64,000 nt of DNA from positions 51,548 to 115,547 of the forward strand of contig WFMF01000526.1 of NCBI GenBank assembly GCA_011033025.1, in the 5' to 3' direction. Numbering within the stretch: position 1 is the first letter of the stretch; each line of letters begins with the position of its first letter. Below are positions 11,160-23,400 of this stretch, piece after piece. Below the pieces are notes generated by a model that was given only the letters and a program-made list of their open reading frames with translations, did not search any database and was not told where the DNA came from. A program made the position numbers and the translations under genes. This DNA comes from Beroe forskalii. Its lineage: Eukaryota > Ctenophora > Nuda > Beroida > Beroidae.

Positions 11160-12032
11160 CTAAGATCGGCTCCTCTTGTTCTTAAAGAAGTTCTTGATCT
11201 GCCTAGCAGACAACCCAGTCTTCTTCGTCAGTATCTCTGTTATCTCAGGAGTCAGATGTTTGTTCCTCTTGAACACAGCTTCCAGCAGGGACCTAGCTTT
11301 GTTGTCGAAGTGGTTGTTGGCACTGAACTTCACCCCTGATATGGAGGCTGGCAGGGGGTTGCTCTTCCTCAGTCTGTATCTCTGAGGTGGAGTTAGGCGT
11401 CTGAGGCGGAGTTCTGTCCTGTACAGCTCGTAGACACCTTCGTAGTAGAGGGTCTGTAGAGCGGAGTGTTCTGAGGTTGGGAAGCAGGTGTCAGTCAGGT
11501 AGTCCTTCAGTTCCTCCCACTGATTCCTGGCATGGAGGGATTGGGCAGCAAGGAACATCTGAGAGTGCGCTGTAGGCTGGACGGGAGTATCAGTTGAAGG
11601 GGGAGAAGGAGGTGTCAGGGGGTTGGTGTCTGGCAGAGTTCCACAGGGAAGTGTCTCAGGACCACTCCCACATGCAGACGGTAAAGAGATACTAAATTCC
11701 TCATGATCTTCTGAGGGATTCATATCAAAGGTCTTTTGTTCCTCCCCATCCTCAGCTTGGTAGTTCATCTCTGAGGTATTGCAGTAGACGTCATTAGAAC
11801 TCGGCACTGCTTTGTCAGGAAATGTGAAGCTGAAGGAGAGTGGGATGGTCCAGTTAGGATCAGGAAGGGTGAACTCCGGGCTGTATGGAGAGAAGAAGGT
11901 GTCAGGGTAGTAAGTGGGAGGAAGTAAATCTTGGTAATCGTTGCTGTAGAACATCATTTTATCTCTCGAGGTTGCAGTTGATGAAGAATATAAAAGATTA
12001 ATGGTTAATGATTTGGTTTGAGAACTGAACAT
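11160..12032 (-). CDS. Highly divergent SIX-type homeobox protein, single exon, 290 aa
   Basis: This would be a DNA-binding transcription factor. Residues about 165-230 align with the SIX domain: LQTLYYEGVYELYRTELRLR matches the LWYKAHYIEAEKLRGR segment and YRLRKSNPLP matches YRVRRKFPLP. The homeodomain (about 231-290) ends QIKNFFKNKRSR. It keeps the SIX-type Lys50, Asn51 and Arg53, but position 48, nearly always Trp, is Phe and position 52 is Lys. The first 160 residues are rich in Pro, Ser, Thr and acidic residues, as in an activation domain. The protein stops right after helix 3. An in-frame MM at residues 26-27 is an alternative start and gives the more natural MMFYSNDYQD beginning. There are no introns, so an old retrocopy or a fast-evolving lineage-specific SIX gene are both possible. 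Confidence 0.85.
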   Translation of the reverse strand: MFSSQTKSLTINLLYSSSTATSRDKMMFYSNDYQDLLPPTYYPDTFFSPYSPEFTLPDPNWTIPLSFSFTFPDKAVPSSNDVYCNTSEMNYQAEDGEEQKTFDMNPSEDHEEFSISLPSACGSGPETLPCGTLPDTNPLTPPSPPSTDTPVQPTAHSQMFLAAQSLHARNQWEELKDYLTDTCFPTSEHSALQTLYYEGVYELYRTELRLRRLTPPQRYRLRKSNPLPASISGVKFSANNHFDNKARSLLEAVFKRNKHLTPEITEILTKKTGLSARQIKNFFKNKRSRS

Positions 12033-12840
12033 GTTTTATAGCTTTTCCCTGGCCCATCTGATCACAGTAAAACAAGGTCTGACACCGTCTTCTAGTAAAG
12101 GTGGGGTAACATGAGATCCTTGACATCAGAACAGGTTACTCAGCCCACTGACACCACTCGTCCATCCTTCACTACCATGCTAGTGATACGACACACAAGC
12201 AGCCTTGACACCAATTTGAAGTACGAACGAGCGCATACTACTTGAAATGTCAATTATCTATACATATCCTTTAACGAGTTAATACTGAATAATGCACCTG
12301 TATCCAGCTTCTTGGCTAGCTACAATATTTTATACGCTTTATGTTCTTGTAAGAAGAAATTAATCCCAGCGGTCCAAATAATATTCAAATAAATTCATAA
12401 TAAATCATTGAGAATATTCAGTAAAAGAAACACTCTGATACGAGTCACCTTACAGTTTCAGAAAGAAGTTTTTTTTTCTTATTGTGATTACTTCCAATTC
12501 AATTGCCTGCAAAATTGTGCATTCGCATGTATCATTCCCAGGACTGTAGCCACTAGGAGCTGTACGCTCGACGACTAAGTTTCGGCCGTCATGCAACCTC
12601 TTCTGATTACTGATTTACTGGTCATCGCATTGGTCATTGAATTGTGGCATTATGATTTACCAGTTTAATATCACACTACAAAGTTCGCAAATTTTGTCAG
12701 AATAAGTCAGATTCACATTTCACATGTCATATCACATTAAGATAACATTTTTCTTAAAGCTGTAAAGTCACAAAGCTTTAAAAGCACAATTTACAAAACA
12801 GCAACATCATTATCCACCTTGACTTAAAAGTCTTCCAAGC
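12033..12840. other. Upstream region of the homeobox gene, no gene seen
   Basis: AT-rich sequence without coding potential on either strand. It holds the presumed promoter of the minus-strand SIX-like gene, but no motif stands out enough to call. Confidence 0.4.
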
Positions 12841-12844
12841 AATG

Positions 12845-13478
12845 TGCCCGGTAGTCCCTTTTATCTCTTAGAAGTCTTCTTTAAAATGTGCCATGTATTC
12901 CAGTCTATCCCTAAGAAGTCTTCTTCTTGGCAATGTGCCAGGTATTCCAGTCTATCCCTAAGAAGTCTTCTATGAAATGTGCCATGTATTCCAGTCTATC
13001 CCTAAGAAGTCTTCTTCTTGGCAATGTGCCAGGTATTCCAGTCTATCCCTAAGAAGTCTTCTTCTTGGCAATGTGCCAGGTATTCCAGTCTACCCCTAAG
13101 AAGTCTTCTTCTTGGCAATATGCCAGGTATTCCAGTCTATCCCTAAGAAGTCTTCTTCTTGGCAATGTGCCAGGTATTCCAGTCTACCCCTAAGAAGTCT
13201 TCTTCCGGGCAATGTGCCAGGTATTCCGCTTTCCAGTCTATCCCTAAGAAGTCTTCCTCTTGGCAATGTGCCATGTATTCCAGTCTATCCCTAAGAATTC
13301 TTCTTCTTGACAATGTGCCAGGTATTCCAGTCTACCCTTAAGAAGTCTTCTTCTTGACAATGTGCCATGTATTCCAGTCTATCCCTAAGAAGTCTTCTTC
13401 TTGGCAATGTGCCAGGTATTCCAGTCTACCCCTAAGAAGTCTTCTTCTTGGCAATGTGCCAGGTATTCCAGTCTATCC
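12845..13478. repeat. 47-bp minisatellite made of the 3' end of a coding exon
   Basis: About 13 copies of a 47-bp unit (AATGTGCCAGGTATTCCAGT, then CTATCCCTAAGAAGTCTTCT, then TCTTGGC). Read on the minus strand, each unit is the last codons and the stop of the exon at 13432-13727: GIDWNTWHIAKKKTS and TAG. The copy touching the exon at 13432-13478 is the coding one; the rest lie downstream of the stop. Copies differ by a few substitutions and small indels. Confidence 0.93.
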
Positions 13479-13727
13479 CCCGTGTGCAGTACGAATGAAC
13501 CCAAGCGAAGGTCAGTGCAGCAGCAAGTCCCATCACTAAGAGGTACAGTCTGTGGTATGTTGCTATTGTCAGCACCACCGTGTACATTGCTGTCACTACT
13601 GCCATCTGTCCTGCTGTTACTCGGGTGTTGTGTGTCCTGTCCCCCGAAATGGGGGCTTTCTCCTTCTTCTCTGTTGTGTTGGGAGATGGCCCTGGTGTCG
13701 TGGTGTGTTTCGATGACGTCATGTTAC
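13432..13727 (-). CDS. Terminal exon of a multi-pass membrane protein, family not recognised (copy B)
   Basis: On the minus strand TATCCCTACAG precedes the exon at 13727; two bases then complete a codon and the frame runs to TAG at 13432-13434. The encoded 97 residues have a polar N-terminal part (T/S/P-rich with KKEKAP), a hydrophobic segment (GQMAVVTAMYTVVLTIATY), a second one (LYLLVMGLAAALTFAWV), and end CTRGIDWNTWHIAKKKTS. Copy A at 2637-2861 is clearly related. A KK-rich C-terminus after the last membrane segment would face one side of the membrane, but a di-lysine retrieval role is only a guess. Upstream exons were not identified. Confidence 0.6.
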
Positions 13728-13882
13728 CTGTAGGGATAATGGGGTGAGTAACACAGCGTAACTTAGTACTATTTTAGTAATGAGTTGCCATGTGTGTGAT
13801 GTAGTAACCCTCTGATGTTTTATTCGGTCTCTATAATACATAGAAACTTGCCTGATAGGGTCAATATTGGTTTAGTGCCTCC

Positions 13883-14359
13883 GTTGATACTAAAAGCAGA
13901 AACCACCCGAACCCACCCTGAACCCACCGGACTAAGCCACGAACCCACCTGAAACCACCTGAAACCACCCGAACCCACCTGAAACCACCCGAACCCACCT
14001 GAATCCACCTGAAACCACCCGAAACTTATACCCAAAACTTATACTTTGGATGGGTTCGCCTGGTTCCACTTGTTTCAGGTGAGTTTAGGTGGTTTCGGGT
14101 GGTTCCACCCGAACCTACCCTAACCATAACCCTCACCAGCCCTAACCTAGCCAAACACTTAATTTTGGCTGGTTTCAGGTGATTCCACATTTAAGTAAAG
14201 TTTGTTCCCGTTTCGGGGTGGGTTCGGGCAATTTTGAATTTTCAGTGTTTTCGAGTGGGTTCGGATGGTTTTGGGTGGTTTCGGGTTGGTTCGGCTGGTT
14301 TCGAGGCTAAATCCAGTGTGTTCGGGTGGGTTTGGGTGGTTCCTGCTTTTAGTATCGAC
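13883..14359. mobile_element. About 480-bp fold-back element with GGTTTCGGGT-type array core
   Basis: The ends are inverted repeats: GTTGATACTAAAAGCAG at 13883 and, complemented, GTCGATACTAAAAGCAG at 14359. Each is followed inward by AAACCACCC or GAACCACCC arrays. The left half is an array of ACCTGAAACCACCCGAACCC on the plus strand and the right half is the same array inverted. A right-end fragment of the same family lies near 36270-36340 (GGTTTCGGGTAGTTCC, then TTAGTATCAACG). No ORF and no clear target duplication. Confidence 0.75.
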
Positions 14360-15985
14360 GCTTTTGTCTCACTCTTCGGAGATTGGGCTGCGGCTGGACA
14401 GTCCGGATAGTATCACGAAATTAACCCGATTGGCGTGTGTCTGTGTATTTGGTAGATTTACAGCGAAAACTTAGCGAGTAGAATTTTGAAATTTGAAGGC
14501 TCAAATGCAGAAGGATCACAAGAATCTGAAATACCAATGTGATCTTTAAATAATTAAACTCATCTTAATGAACAATTCAAATACTTAGAACATAAGGAAA
14601 ACAATACGACCGACTCTCAAGTCCAAATGCCCGACATTCGTCCCGCTCTATATTTGTAACCAGATTCAAACGATAATCGAATAATTCTAAGGTGATCTTA
14701 GCCACTGAGAAACAGTGGTCCATTCTATCATTAGCACAAACTTCAACACAGAAGATTGCACCTTCATATTATTGAGCGACTGGTGTTTGAAAATATTAGA
14801 TTTATGATTATCTGACTCAAGATTATAACCTATTTGACCACCTACCATGAAAATGACTTTCATAACCTTCAAGGCCATTTTAAATGGAACAAAGCAGCAT
14901 AACATTGTGAAATGCGGTATAACGATTAACGAAAGTAACTGTTCAATCCGACTGAATCACAGATGTAAAATAATAACGTGTGATGAACAATGCTTCAACA
15001 AGCAACTTTCTAACTTTATCAAATGCAAATTACAGCTCATACGCACACAAGCTTAATAGGGTGTCTGAATGACGTCACTATCATAGTGCAAAGTGGTGAG
15101 CTGATGACCTTAAACTGCTCTTTTCACGCCCAGGCCCTACATGCCCAACCACGAGAGCTTACATTCGCTCCTTACGTCACTGTAAACTATAAAATGTGCA
15201 AAATAGTGGTCCAGTGGGGGCCTTCTAAATACAACTCGCAGTCGTAGAATTGCAACACGCTCCTTTTTTGCGCATCACAGACAAAGTAATTTCTAAGACA
15301 AAATAATCTAAAGCAGAGACTATTTCTCTCCATCATGTTGACCGCGGAAGGAGGAGACTGTAATTGCCCCCCTTGTTAACTCTAAACATCAAGTGGTAGT
15401 CTCCCCTATTACGTCATATTATACCGGCTGTAACATGAGTAGCTGGACATCTGTTTCAAATGGACGATTTCAGGGAACTTTCGTATTAGTTACAAGACGA
15501 TGTAACGCGATCATTAATTGAATGGAAATTGAGCAGTTTCTAATTTCCAGAACGGTTCAAAGCATTTAAGAAGAGTCTAAGCGTGGAGATGCAGTCTGTG
15601 TTGTGATGACTTAAGCCTTTCTTCCTAAAATATGTTACATTCTTGGAGCCAGCATAAAAGAAGCATAACGATGTTTGTTTCTGTTTATACATGTATTGCT
15701 TGATCATGTGTACCAAAAATAGTTACATCTGAGAAAGAAATAGAATTAATGAGAATGGGGAAAATTCTGCTGCTCAGGGCCAGAATATAGATTGTAGGCT
15801 TTTGATGACACGTAAGTAGTACTCTGAAACTCGTCAAACTGAACAGCTGAACTAAACCATCTTGTCGATTTTCGCCGATTTTACCATGAAGCAGAAAGAT
15901 TTTGCCAAATATCAAATGGTTTTCAAATATCGAAAGATGTTTGTATATCTGAATATTCCCTGAAAATAATATGGCGTGGTATATA
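14360..15985. other. No gene recognised
   Basis: Mixed-composition sequence with only short open frames on both strands, none with a recognisable domain. If the HECT gene extends leftward, this would be its intron, but no exon could be supported here. Confidence 0.4.
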
Positions 15986-16726
15986 ACTCACTATTCCCGT
16001 GACTCTGTTCCCACTCTAATCACACTATTTCCACACTTTTCCAACCACGCTACTCAGTGGAGGCGAGCACACTATTCTCAAACTATTCACACTCTTGCCA
16101 CACTCTAACTGCACTATTCCCAGCCTAACTGCACTATTCCCAGCCTAACTGCACCACTCTTATCACTCTATTCACACTCTTGCCACACTCTAACTGCACT
16201 ATTCCCAGCCTAACTGCACTATTCCCAGCCTAACTGCACCACTCTTATCACTCTATTCACACTCTTGCCACACTCTGACTGCACTATTCCCAGCCTAACT
16301 GCACTATTGCACCACTCTTATCACTCTATTCACACTCTTCCTCTAACTGCTATTACTGCACTATTCCCAGCCTAACTGCACCACTCTTATCACTCTATTC
16401 ACACTCTTGCCACACTCTGACTGCACTAGCCTAACTTCACTACTCTTATCACTCTATAATCACTCTATAATCACTCTATAATCACTCTATTATTACTCTA
16501 TTATCACTCTATTATCACTCTATTATCACTCTATTATCACTCTATTATCCCTCTATTATCCCTCTATTATCCCTCTATTATCCCTCTATTATCACTCTAT
16601 TATCACTCTATTATCACTCTATTATCACTCTATTATCACTCTTATCACTCTATTCACACTCTTGCCATACTCTAACTGCACTATTCCCAGCCTAACTGCA
16701 CTACTCTTATCACTCTATTATCACGC
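15986..16726. repeat. Minisatellites just upstream of the first visible HECT exon
   Basis: The array mixes units such as CTAACTGCACTATTCCCAGC and CTCTTATCACTCTATTCACA with a pure 11-bp (ATCACTCTATT) run at about 16440-16650. The last copy, TCACTCTATTATCACGCAG, supplies the pyrimidine-rich end and the AG acceptor (16727-16728) of the following exon. The satellite therefore reaches the splice site itself. Confidence 0.88.
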
Positions 16727-16728
16727 AG

Positions 16729-17409
16729 GTGTTCCCGGTGATCCGGCGCCGGTTCCGGAACGAGCAGGAGCGCCGGTCAGGGCTGGAGCAGATCAAAGGC
16801 GCCCTCCTTCTCGGGATGACGGAGATCGCCTGCCAAACAGTGGACTTCCTGTACGAAGACAACGGTGGCCGGCCCAAGGACCTCATGCTGCCGACACTGG
16901 ACGACATCAAGGAGGACCTGGCCAAGTTTACAGTAGACCGACTGCGGGCGGGTATGACGGTGGTCATCAAGCCGGACCCCAACGAGGGCACCAAGTTCAG
17001 CGTGCGCGGCATGCACTACACGTACGGGCTGCACGGCATCGTGCTGACAGTGGACTACTCTAACGAGCTGGTCCAGGTGGAGACCTACCTCCGACAGGAG
17101 GGCATCCTTGTGAGGTTCTGGTACCCTCTCTCCGTGTTAGAGCGACCCCTGCACCACCAGATGAGTGCTGCCAGCACCTGCAATGTGGACGTCAAGGACT
17201 GCGTGGTGCACCGGCAGATGCTCTACCACGAGAACATCCTCGCTAACTTGTACTGCAGGTCCGCGCTCTTAGCGCTGGTAGAGAACCCTCGGCCTTCCTT
17301 CAAACTGCCACGGCAGTTGAGTTCCCGGGCTGCGAGTCACACTAACTCTCCCTCCGAGGACTTAGAGTCGTGCTCCTCCTCCTGCGTCAGTCTCCCTGTC
17401 TCCGGCATC
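16729..17409 (+). CDS. HECT ligase gene, exon a (681 bp, phase 0 to 0)
   Basis: Acceptor TATCACGCAG, donor ATC|GTGAGT. It encodes 227 residues starting VFPVIRRRFRNEQERR, with a conserved-looking core (IACQTVDFLYEDNGGRPKDL, then FSVRGMHYTYGLHGIVLTVD) and a Ser-rich end. The GTG at 16729 is an internal codon, not a start. No intact reading continues upstream, because the satellite begins at once. Confidence 0.85.
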
Positions 17410-20400
17410 GTGAGTACTGCGGGTGTTTTCTGTGCGGGAGTACTGCGGGTGTTTTCCTTGCGGTATTACTGCGGGTGTTTCCTCTGCGGGTGGTTTCTGT
17501 GCGGGAATACTTCGAGTGTTTTCTGTGTGGGGAATCGGGAATACTGCGGGTGTTTTCTGTGCAGGGCTGCGGGAGTACTGCGGGTGTTTTCTGTGCGGGT
17601 GTTTCCTGTGCGGGAGTACTGCGGGTGGTTTCTGTGCGGGAATACTTCGAGTGTTTCCTGTGCGGGAGTACTGCGGGTGTTTCCTCTGCGGGTGGTTTCT
17701 GTGCGGGAATACTTCGAGTGTTTTCTGTGTGGGGAATCGGGAATACTGCGGGTGTTTTCTGTGCAGGGCTGCGGGAGTACTGCGAGTGTTTTCTGTGTGG
17801 GGAATCGGGAGTACTACGGGTGTTTTCTGTGCGGGAGTACTGCGGGTGTTTCCTCTGCGGGGCTGTGGGAATACTGCGAGTGTTTTCTGTGTGGGGAATC
17901 GAGAGTACTGCGAGTGTTTTCTGTGCAGGGCATCGTGAAAACTGCGGATATTTTCTGTGCGGGAGTACTGCGGGTGTTTTCTGTGCGGGGCTGCGGGAAT
18001 ACTGCGAGTGTTTTCTGTGTGGGGAATCGGGAGTACTACGGGTGTTTTCTGTGCGGGACTGTGGGTTGCTCTCCGTGCGGGACTGTGGGTTGCTGTCTGT
18101 GCGTGACTGTGGGATAACTGCGGGTTCCGTTTTGTGCGGGAGTTCTGAGGGTTGTTTTCTGTGTGCTGGGTCTGTTTTCTCATATCTGTGGCTTGTCGGG
18201 CTCTTGTAACATAACTTGTTCTTTTTTCGTGTGGGTGTTTTGGGAGGCATTCTGTTCCAGGGAGAAGGGATTTGGGATGTTCCAGCTGATTTTGATTTAT
18301 CTGAACTTCTTAGTAAATTCTCATCCACACACATTCCTCAGTCAGCAGATTGTCTGGAGCCGCCCAACACGGAGTACATCAGCATGTTATCGAAGGAGCT
18401 GCTGCGAGGAGCGCAGCCTAACGGCACTGTGCCGCCGCTCACTGAATCCTGCTCGCGCGGCGCGCGCCACGTGCTGGATTACAACAGCCTCATCCCCTCG
18501 CGGCTCTTCTACAGCAACAGTGCGCGGCTCAAGGACGCTCTCAACAAGATGATCAGCACTGCAGTGGAGGAGGAGAGTTCTCTCATGTCGCTCACCTCAC
18601 GATTCTGTAAAATACTCAACGTAAGTGAGGGGATAGTGGGATAGGATACATTGACATGTAGCAACATGTCATGTTGCCACATGTCAATGTGGTACTTTTC
18701 TTATTAATTAATAAGTTGCATTTTATGCTCACTTTTTCAATTTTATAGATAAACATACGGTTATACTCCGCCTCTTGAACTGCATTTCGCCTTAATCATG
18801 CTCGAGGGTTTTCACGTGAAATTGTTGTTTCAATCAGATCTTTGAATTAGATGTCCGCGCCTTAGCGTCCACATCAGGAATTAAACCCCAGTGTGGATAG
18901 AAAGGGCGTGGCACTGTCGGCAACGGGAACGCTGACCATCCCATTGAATGGGGAGCCAGAACTAAGTTGCAACTCGGATTATTGTTCAACGGCCAAAGCG
19001 TTCTAATTCGGTCAAGAAATAACTTATAAAATATTTCCTTGTGTTTGATGAATGAATATCAAATTTCTCTATTTTTGCCGTTTTTCTCAGGAATCGCCCA
19101 ACAAATTTGTCATGGACACAGTTCGACTGACGGACACCAAGTCAAGCTACGACGTGAACTTCCCGCTCGCTGCGTATGTGTACGTTTCCTGTCGAGTGAG
19201 CTCGCTGGAAGAGAAGAGCAGCGACAGTTACCCCAAGTGTCCGTGGGTCCGGGTCTTTGCTCACAACGGAGCGCAGGGGTTGGCCCGGGACGGGCAGCCC
19301 CTGCGCCAGGAAGTGGTCCATTACCCCTTCAACAGCACGACCTACAGTACCGCCTACCAGGAGCCGGCCGCAGTGTCTGTCCAGAGTCTACCTCGCTTCC
19401 CTACTGTCATGATCCCCTTTGATAGGGTGCACGTTAGGACCATTGCCAGCACTCCTTCGCCGCCCGTACAGGTTAATGACGAATGGTGGAGATTGGGTGT
19501 ATCTGGTAAAATGTATGATGTATAGTGTATACTGTATAGTGTAATGTATGATGTATAGTGTATACTGTATAGTGTATGTGTATAAGTAAGTGTGTCACAT
19601 CACTGTTGGTAATCTCAACATTTCAATAACCGCCATCTTATATCCCCAGGTCCACCTGCACAGTGTTCCGGCTGAGTTCTGTCTCTCGCTCTGCTACATA
19701 GAGTGTCTCATAGAACTCGCTAACTCCATCTCATCCTCCTCCTGTTCCACCTCACAGAACTCCACCTCGTGTGCTCAGTGCCCCACCTCAATCCTCCTGT
19801 ACTGCGCGGAGGCAGTGTGCAAAGTTCTCCGCAGGGTGGACCTAGTGCCCCCAGTCAAGGTAGTAGCCGGACAAGCGATATCTCATTTCTTAGTTCTTTG
19901 CTTGTTTCTGACTTCTGTTGGACAGAAAAGCTAAATTTACACACCTGGTGTATTTCTACAGATTTTGCATACGACCACAATCGAATTGATGGTCAATGAC
20001 CATTTGACTGGCACACCCTAAATTCGTTTACGGTGCTTTGGCAGACTGGTCAATGACTGAATTAACTGTCAATGGATTAACTCCCACCTAACCCTTTAAA
20101 CCTCAGGAGTTGTTGTTCCACACGCTGGCCGAGCTGATCCGTCTCATTCCCTCCACCACGCCAGCCCTTGCTGGTCTCAGCACCAAACTCAAACCCTTCC
20201 AGTCAGAACTTCTATCCCTCTTCTCCCACCAACTCAAGGCTAATGGAGTCAGTAAGAGCGGGAGCAGTAGCAGCAGCAGCAAGAAGAAGGTCTCCTCACT
20301 CAAGGATCTCAGAATATCAACCTACTTCCAAGGTAGCAAGTGTAATCTTGGTAGTCCGATGAACTGCTTTTCATTAGATTGGCTCGAATTCTTCCCACCA

Positions 20401-23400
20401 CGTATAGACGAGTAAAGCATGAATGTGTTTTTTTAAAACGTCAATAGGTTCGCCCTGATCATCGACGTCTGATTCCCCCTAATCTACAGGTCTGGTCGAG
20501 TTAGTGTTTGCTCTGCGAGAAGTAGTCCCCGAGACCATCACATCCCCCAAAGCTGATTCCCCCTCGTCCTCTTCCACTGCTGGTCCTGTGGACGAGGAGG
20601 TGGCTGAGGAAACCAAGAGCTCGCCCCTCGTCAAGAGATCAAAGTCAGGGGGCGGTGAAAGGGCCGTTCTCACGAAACGGAGGAAAATCAGGGTCAAACA
20701 GAGAGGTTGCTCGATGGAATATTAAAATTTTATCTTTAATTCAAATTATATGTAATAGATTTGATTGTGGTACATATTTTGATACATGGGATTCATCAGG
20801 AGTGTTCATCCTCATCAATAAAGAAATAATGGCAATTCCCAACTCCTCCCTTAGGCCCATGACACATCCCGCCCCTGTAGGTCGTGACAGTACGAAGTCT
20901 CCCCCTGACCCTGAATCCGAGGCCCAGCAAGTGCTGCCCTGGTTCGAGATGGCACTCTCCTGTGACCTCATGCTGCGCCACCTCGTGGACAAGCTGCCTC
21001 GTGGCGAGGAGGGCGTGAGACAAGCCCTCGTGCAGCTCCGAGAGACGCTCTCCATCAGCACACCCACCTCCCGACTTATCGTCATCTGCGGGCTCCCCAC
21101 CTTCTATAGCAGAGGTACTGCTCTTCTCAGGGTGATAGCATTTGTCAAGTGCTAAGCTATCAGTTTTCCCTCATTTCCATTGCAAATACTTTTCTACTCT
21201 CCTCATTATCCGCGGTTTCCAGATCGAGTGGAGTCCACGATCACGGGTCTGTGTGTTCCGTACGGCGGAGTGGTGGAGGGGGAGGTGTTCGTGCCCGCCC
21301 ACCACTTCCCCCTCCCGCCCTGCTCCAAGGACGAGCAGCTCTGCAAGGGAGTGGCGGTCCTGCAACTCAACTGCGTCGAGAAAGTCAAGGAGGTCAGGGG
21401 AATTGTCCAGAGTTTGATCAGAAAAATTTGAAGAAATAGTTTTCTTTCAGTCTCACTTTCTGCACTTTTACCCCTTTTCCCTTTACCCCTTCCTCGAATT
21501 TCACTTTATGTACGGTCAGGTTGTAGAGGTTCTGCAAGAGAACAAGTTCCTGAAAGGAGATGTTAGCGGAACCAATAACAACTCGGATAACAACCGGGCT
21601 TACTGCGTTGTTACTCTTGCTTCTAACCTTCAATGCAGGTTACTTTCAGATCATTCATTTTGACCCAGACCTTGTCTCGACCTTTCCATGCGCAGCGTTT
21701 TACGCCGCGGGTGGATGCTTTTTCCTACTTTTACGCCGCGCGTGGATGCGTTTTCTTATAACTATGTAGTATGTAAAAAAAGGATCAACGCACGGCGTGA
21801 AACGCCGCGCACGAAACGTTCGAGACACCACAGTGAGAACTCGTTCACAAAAAATGATGTTAAAAGCATGATGAGAAGCTACTCGTAATCTTTCCTCACA
21901 GTTGTGATTCCTTTAGTCCTGACTAACAACTCCCTCAGTTCTGACAATTCTGCTCTGATATCAAGTGCTGTGGAGCTGTATGCTACCCACAAGCTCCTGA
22001 CCAGTGAGGGGACCCTCTGTAAGCCAACGCAGACTGTTCTCGATACCATCTTCTCCAGATGCCCTGGGAACAAACCCATCAGCAAGGTATGGCAGGGTTT
22101 CTTGGTACAAGGTTTAAAAACTCATTGTAGACTTGAAATTTGTGATCCCGAGTCACAAATATTCGTATTGTTGTACAGTTCCTATATTCCTCTACAATGA
22201 AGGAAAAGCTCCAGCTCATCAAGTTATGCTTGTTATTTCACCTGACACCTCACTCACCCCTCATCCTCTCACCCACCCACCCCGAACCTCCCACCCACCT
22301 CAGGTCATCCCTGACTAACATCGTCCCACAATCGCCTCAACCCTCCCAACCTCCTACCACCCACCCACCTCGTGCTATGACGAGGACCTCGTGAGTACCA
22401 TCAACCTGATCTACAGTAGGGGGACCTGAGAAGCCCAACTCAGACTCTGCCTTCATCTGGTACCTCTCAAAGTGTTTCATCCTCAACAATCCCCTGTTCA
22501 TCCTCATCAACCCCTTAACCCTCCTTACAGCATATTATATTCCCGGTGGAGCATCTCTTTCTTTCCACTCTCCTTCCTTCTGATCCTCTACCTCTCAAGT
22601 CTCAATCCCCCCACTTCCCAATCCCCCTGTAACCCACTCAACCCCTACCTCCCAATCCCCCTGTAACCCACTCAACCCCCACCTCCCAATCCCCAACCCA
22701 CTCAAACCCCACCTCCCAATCTCCCCACCTCCCAATCCCCCTGTAACCCTGTAACCCCCCCCCACCTCCCACCCCCCTGTAACCCCCCAACCCCCACCTC
22801 CCAATCTCCTGTAACCCCCTCAACCCCCACCTCCCAATCCCCTGTAACCCACTCAACCCCCACCTCCCAATCCCCTGTAACCCACTCAACCCCACCTGTC
22901 CCCAAATAACCCCCCCTGTCCCCACCCCCCCTCCCCCCCTGCAACCCACCTCCCAATCTCCCCTGTAACCCACTCAACCCCCACCTCCCAATCCCCCCTG
23001 TAACCCACTCAACCCCCACCTCCCAATCCCCCTGTAACCCCACTCAACCCCCACCTCCCAATCCCTGTAACCCACTCAACCCCCACCTCCCAATCCCCTG
23101 TAACCCACTCAACCCCACCTCCCAATCCCCTGTAACCCACTCAACCCCCACCTCCCAATCCCCTGTAACCCACTCAACCCCCACCTCCCAATCCCCCTGT
23201 AACCCACTCAACCCCCACCTCCCAATCCCCCTGTAACCCACTCAACCCCCACCTCCCAATCCCCCTGTAACCCACTCAACCCCACCTCCCAGTCCCCCCT
23301 GTAACCCACTCAGCCCCACCTCCCAATCCCCTGTAACCCACTCAACCCCCACCTCCCAATCCCCTGTAACCCACTCAACCCACCTCCCAATCCCCTGTAA

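Noticed and set aside
17362..18334. Long open frames on both strands rich in Cys/Phe or in Arg-Lys-His-Pro
   Set aside because: They follow the intronic minisatellite after the donor at 17410. The HECT gene resumes at 18342 in matching phase.
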